Below, one piece after another: positions 24,035 through 24,805 of a stretch of 24,805 nucleotides of DNA (its first letter is position 1; each line of letters opens with the position of its first letter). Below the pieces are notes generated by a model. The model was not told the DNA's origin. It worked only from the letters and a program-made list of their open reading frames with translations, and did not search any database. The translations under genes were made by a program, and so were the position numbers. Source of the DNA: an uncultured Alkalilimnicola sp. (lineage in GTDB: Bacteria > Pseudomonadota > Gammaproteobacteria > Nitrococcales > AK92); contig CALGAN010000068.1 in assembly GCA_937951875.1 (NCBI GenBank), forward strand, positions 1 through 24,805, in the 5' to 3' direction.

Positions 24035-24610
24035 ATGTCCGGCAGTACTCCGAATCTCCGGATCAGGTTCGCGCTGACCTTCGGCCTGCTGACGCTGTTG
24101 CTCAGCCTGCTGTTGGGCATCGCCGTCGGCGGCGACGCGACCGAGCGCATCCGCAATGCGGTCGGCGCCTCGCTCGAACGAATGGCCGTACACGTGGCCG
24201 ACCGCCTGCGCCAGGAACTCACCCGCCGCCAAGGCGAGCTGCAGCTCGCCGCCGCGGCCGGCGCCGACCCGACGGCGCTGCGCGAGCGGCTGGAGCAGCT
24301 GCGCACCCACTTTCCACACTACGCCTGGCTCGGTTACGTCGCGGCCGACGGCACCATAACCGTCGCCGCCGACGGCCTGCTGGAGGGCGGCAACGTCACG
24401 GATCAGGCGTGGTTCACGGAAGGCCTGAAAGGCCCGCACATCGGCCGGGTGGCCGCTTCGCTGCAACTGGAGCGCGCACGCCCCGCCGCGACCGGCCCCG
24501 ACCACTATCTCGCCCTGGCGGTGCCCACCCACGCCGCGGACGGCAGCGTCAACGGCGTGCTCGGCGCCCAGCTCAACTGGCGCTGGGCGCGCCAGCTCGC
24601 CCAGGAAGTG
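24035..24610 (+). CDS. Membrane sensor protein, N-terminal extracellular sensor only (truncated by junction)
   Basis: About 192 codons are credible. A membrane helix at about residues 10-30 (FALTFGLLTLLLSLLLGIAVG) precedes an extracytoplasmic Cache-like sensor: a helical part (about 35-90) then YAWLGYVAADGTITVAADGLLEGGNVTDQAWFTEG, IGRVA, YLALAVPTHAADGSVNGVLGAQLNWRWARQL. This layout belongs to Cache-domain histidine kinases, diguanylate cyclases and similar proteins, in which a second membrane helix and a catalytic part would follow. Here the frame remains open to 24805, but from about 24600 the composition changes abruptly to Arg/Asp/Gln-rich sequence that reads sensibly only on the other strand. 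The gene is therefore cut by a chimeric join rather than a natural end. The output domain cannot be known. The ribosome site is weak. Confidence 0.8.
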
Positions 24611-24805
24611 GCGGCCGGCGAGCACCGCGGACGCCGCGAGGATCAGCCACGGCAACACCCGCCCGGACTTCGCGTAGCTGAAGAGCAGCGACCACGACTT
24701 GTAGCTCGGGTGCAGGATCTGGTTGAACGAGATGAGGAAATCGCCGACGAACGAGACGCCCGGCAGCGACGACGAGGACCGGTTGTCCGTCGGCGCGACC
24801 AGCCG
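24611..24805 (-). CDS. Fragment of an unidentified membrane protein on a probable chimeric contig end
   Basis: Read on the minus strand from 24805, the frame is open and looks truly coding: nearly every third base is G or C, and the translation has natural protein character (GVSFVGDFLISFNQIL, HPSYKSWSLLFSYAKSG, VLPWLILAASAVLAGRHFLG), including a likely membrane segment. I do not recognise the family. Both ends are missing. The boundary at about 24600-24615 is where the sensor homology on the plus strand fails, so this piece is probably foreign to the locus and possibly from another organism. Confidence 0.5.

Overview
The window looks like one assembled contig from a GC-rich Gammaproteobacterium, probably near Xanthomonadales, Nevskiales or Chromatiales. 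This is inferred from the gene set: short ThiI, RmuC, a bacterial SMUG1 glycosylase, YjiN-type DUF445, VgrG and paired lipoprotein hydrolases. No rRNA or other taxonomic marker is present. Both ends are suspect. Bases 1-17 are an Illumina adapter remnant. The last ~195 bases appear to be unrelated coding DNA joined in antisense to a truncated sensor gene.

Layout, left to right. (1) 18-2802, minus strand: a lipoprotein sulfatase with a dockerin-like calcium-binding tail overlaps a downstream multiheme cytochrome c gene that runs off the contig. (2) 3232-5714, plus strand: a NarL/LuxR-type response regulator and a 7TM histidine kinase overlap by 4 bases. They are divergent from the sulfatase across a 429-base spacer holding a perfect TATACC-N8-GGTATA dyad, so the pair may sense the envelope and control the sulfatase/cytochrome genes. 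(3) 5832-7751: an M20 metallopeptidase (minus) is divergent from a small membrane protein (plus). (4) 7785-7947: tRNA-Val(CAC) with a textbook sigma70 promoter and an intrinsic terminator. (5) 8129-9853, minus: an isolated, short VgrG with an AT-rich 5' part and no effector or other T6SS genes nearby.

(6) 9997-11247, minus: a DUF445 membrane protein. (7) 11380-15227: two paralogous lipoprotein alpha/beta hydrolases (plus) flank a minus-strand pair, a predicted outer-membrane protein and a Nudix hydrolase. The arrangement suggests an envelope-lipid module, which is inference. (8) 15236-19882, minus: a 1548-residue Ser/Thr kinase-AAA-TPR-GAF protein that ends in a coiled coil, without the histidine kinase output usual for this architecture. 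(9) 20172-21407, plus: thiI, lacking the rhodanese domain. (10) 21460-23677, minus: a likely DNA-maintenance operon, SMUG1-type uracil-DNA glycosylase followed by rmuC. (11) 24035 to about 24610, plus: the N-terminal sensor part of a signalling protein.

Genes are dense and third positions are GC-rich throughout, so long antisense open frames are common and were discarded. No insertion sequence, CRISPR array, prophage or complete secretion cluster is visible. The most interesting candidates are the sulfatase/cytochrome/two-component locus, the duplicated hydrolase module, the output-less giant kinase and the orphan VgrG.
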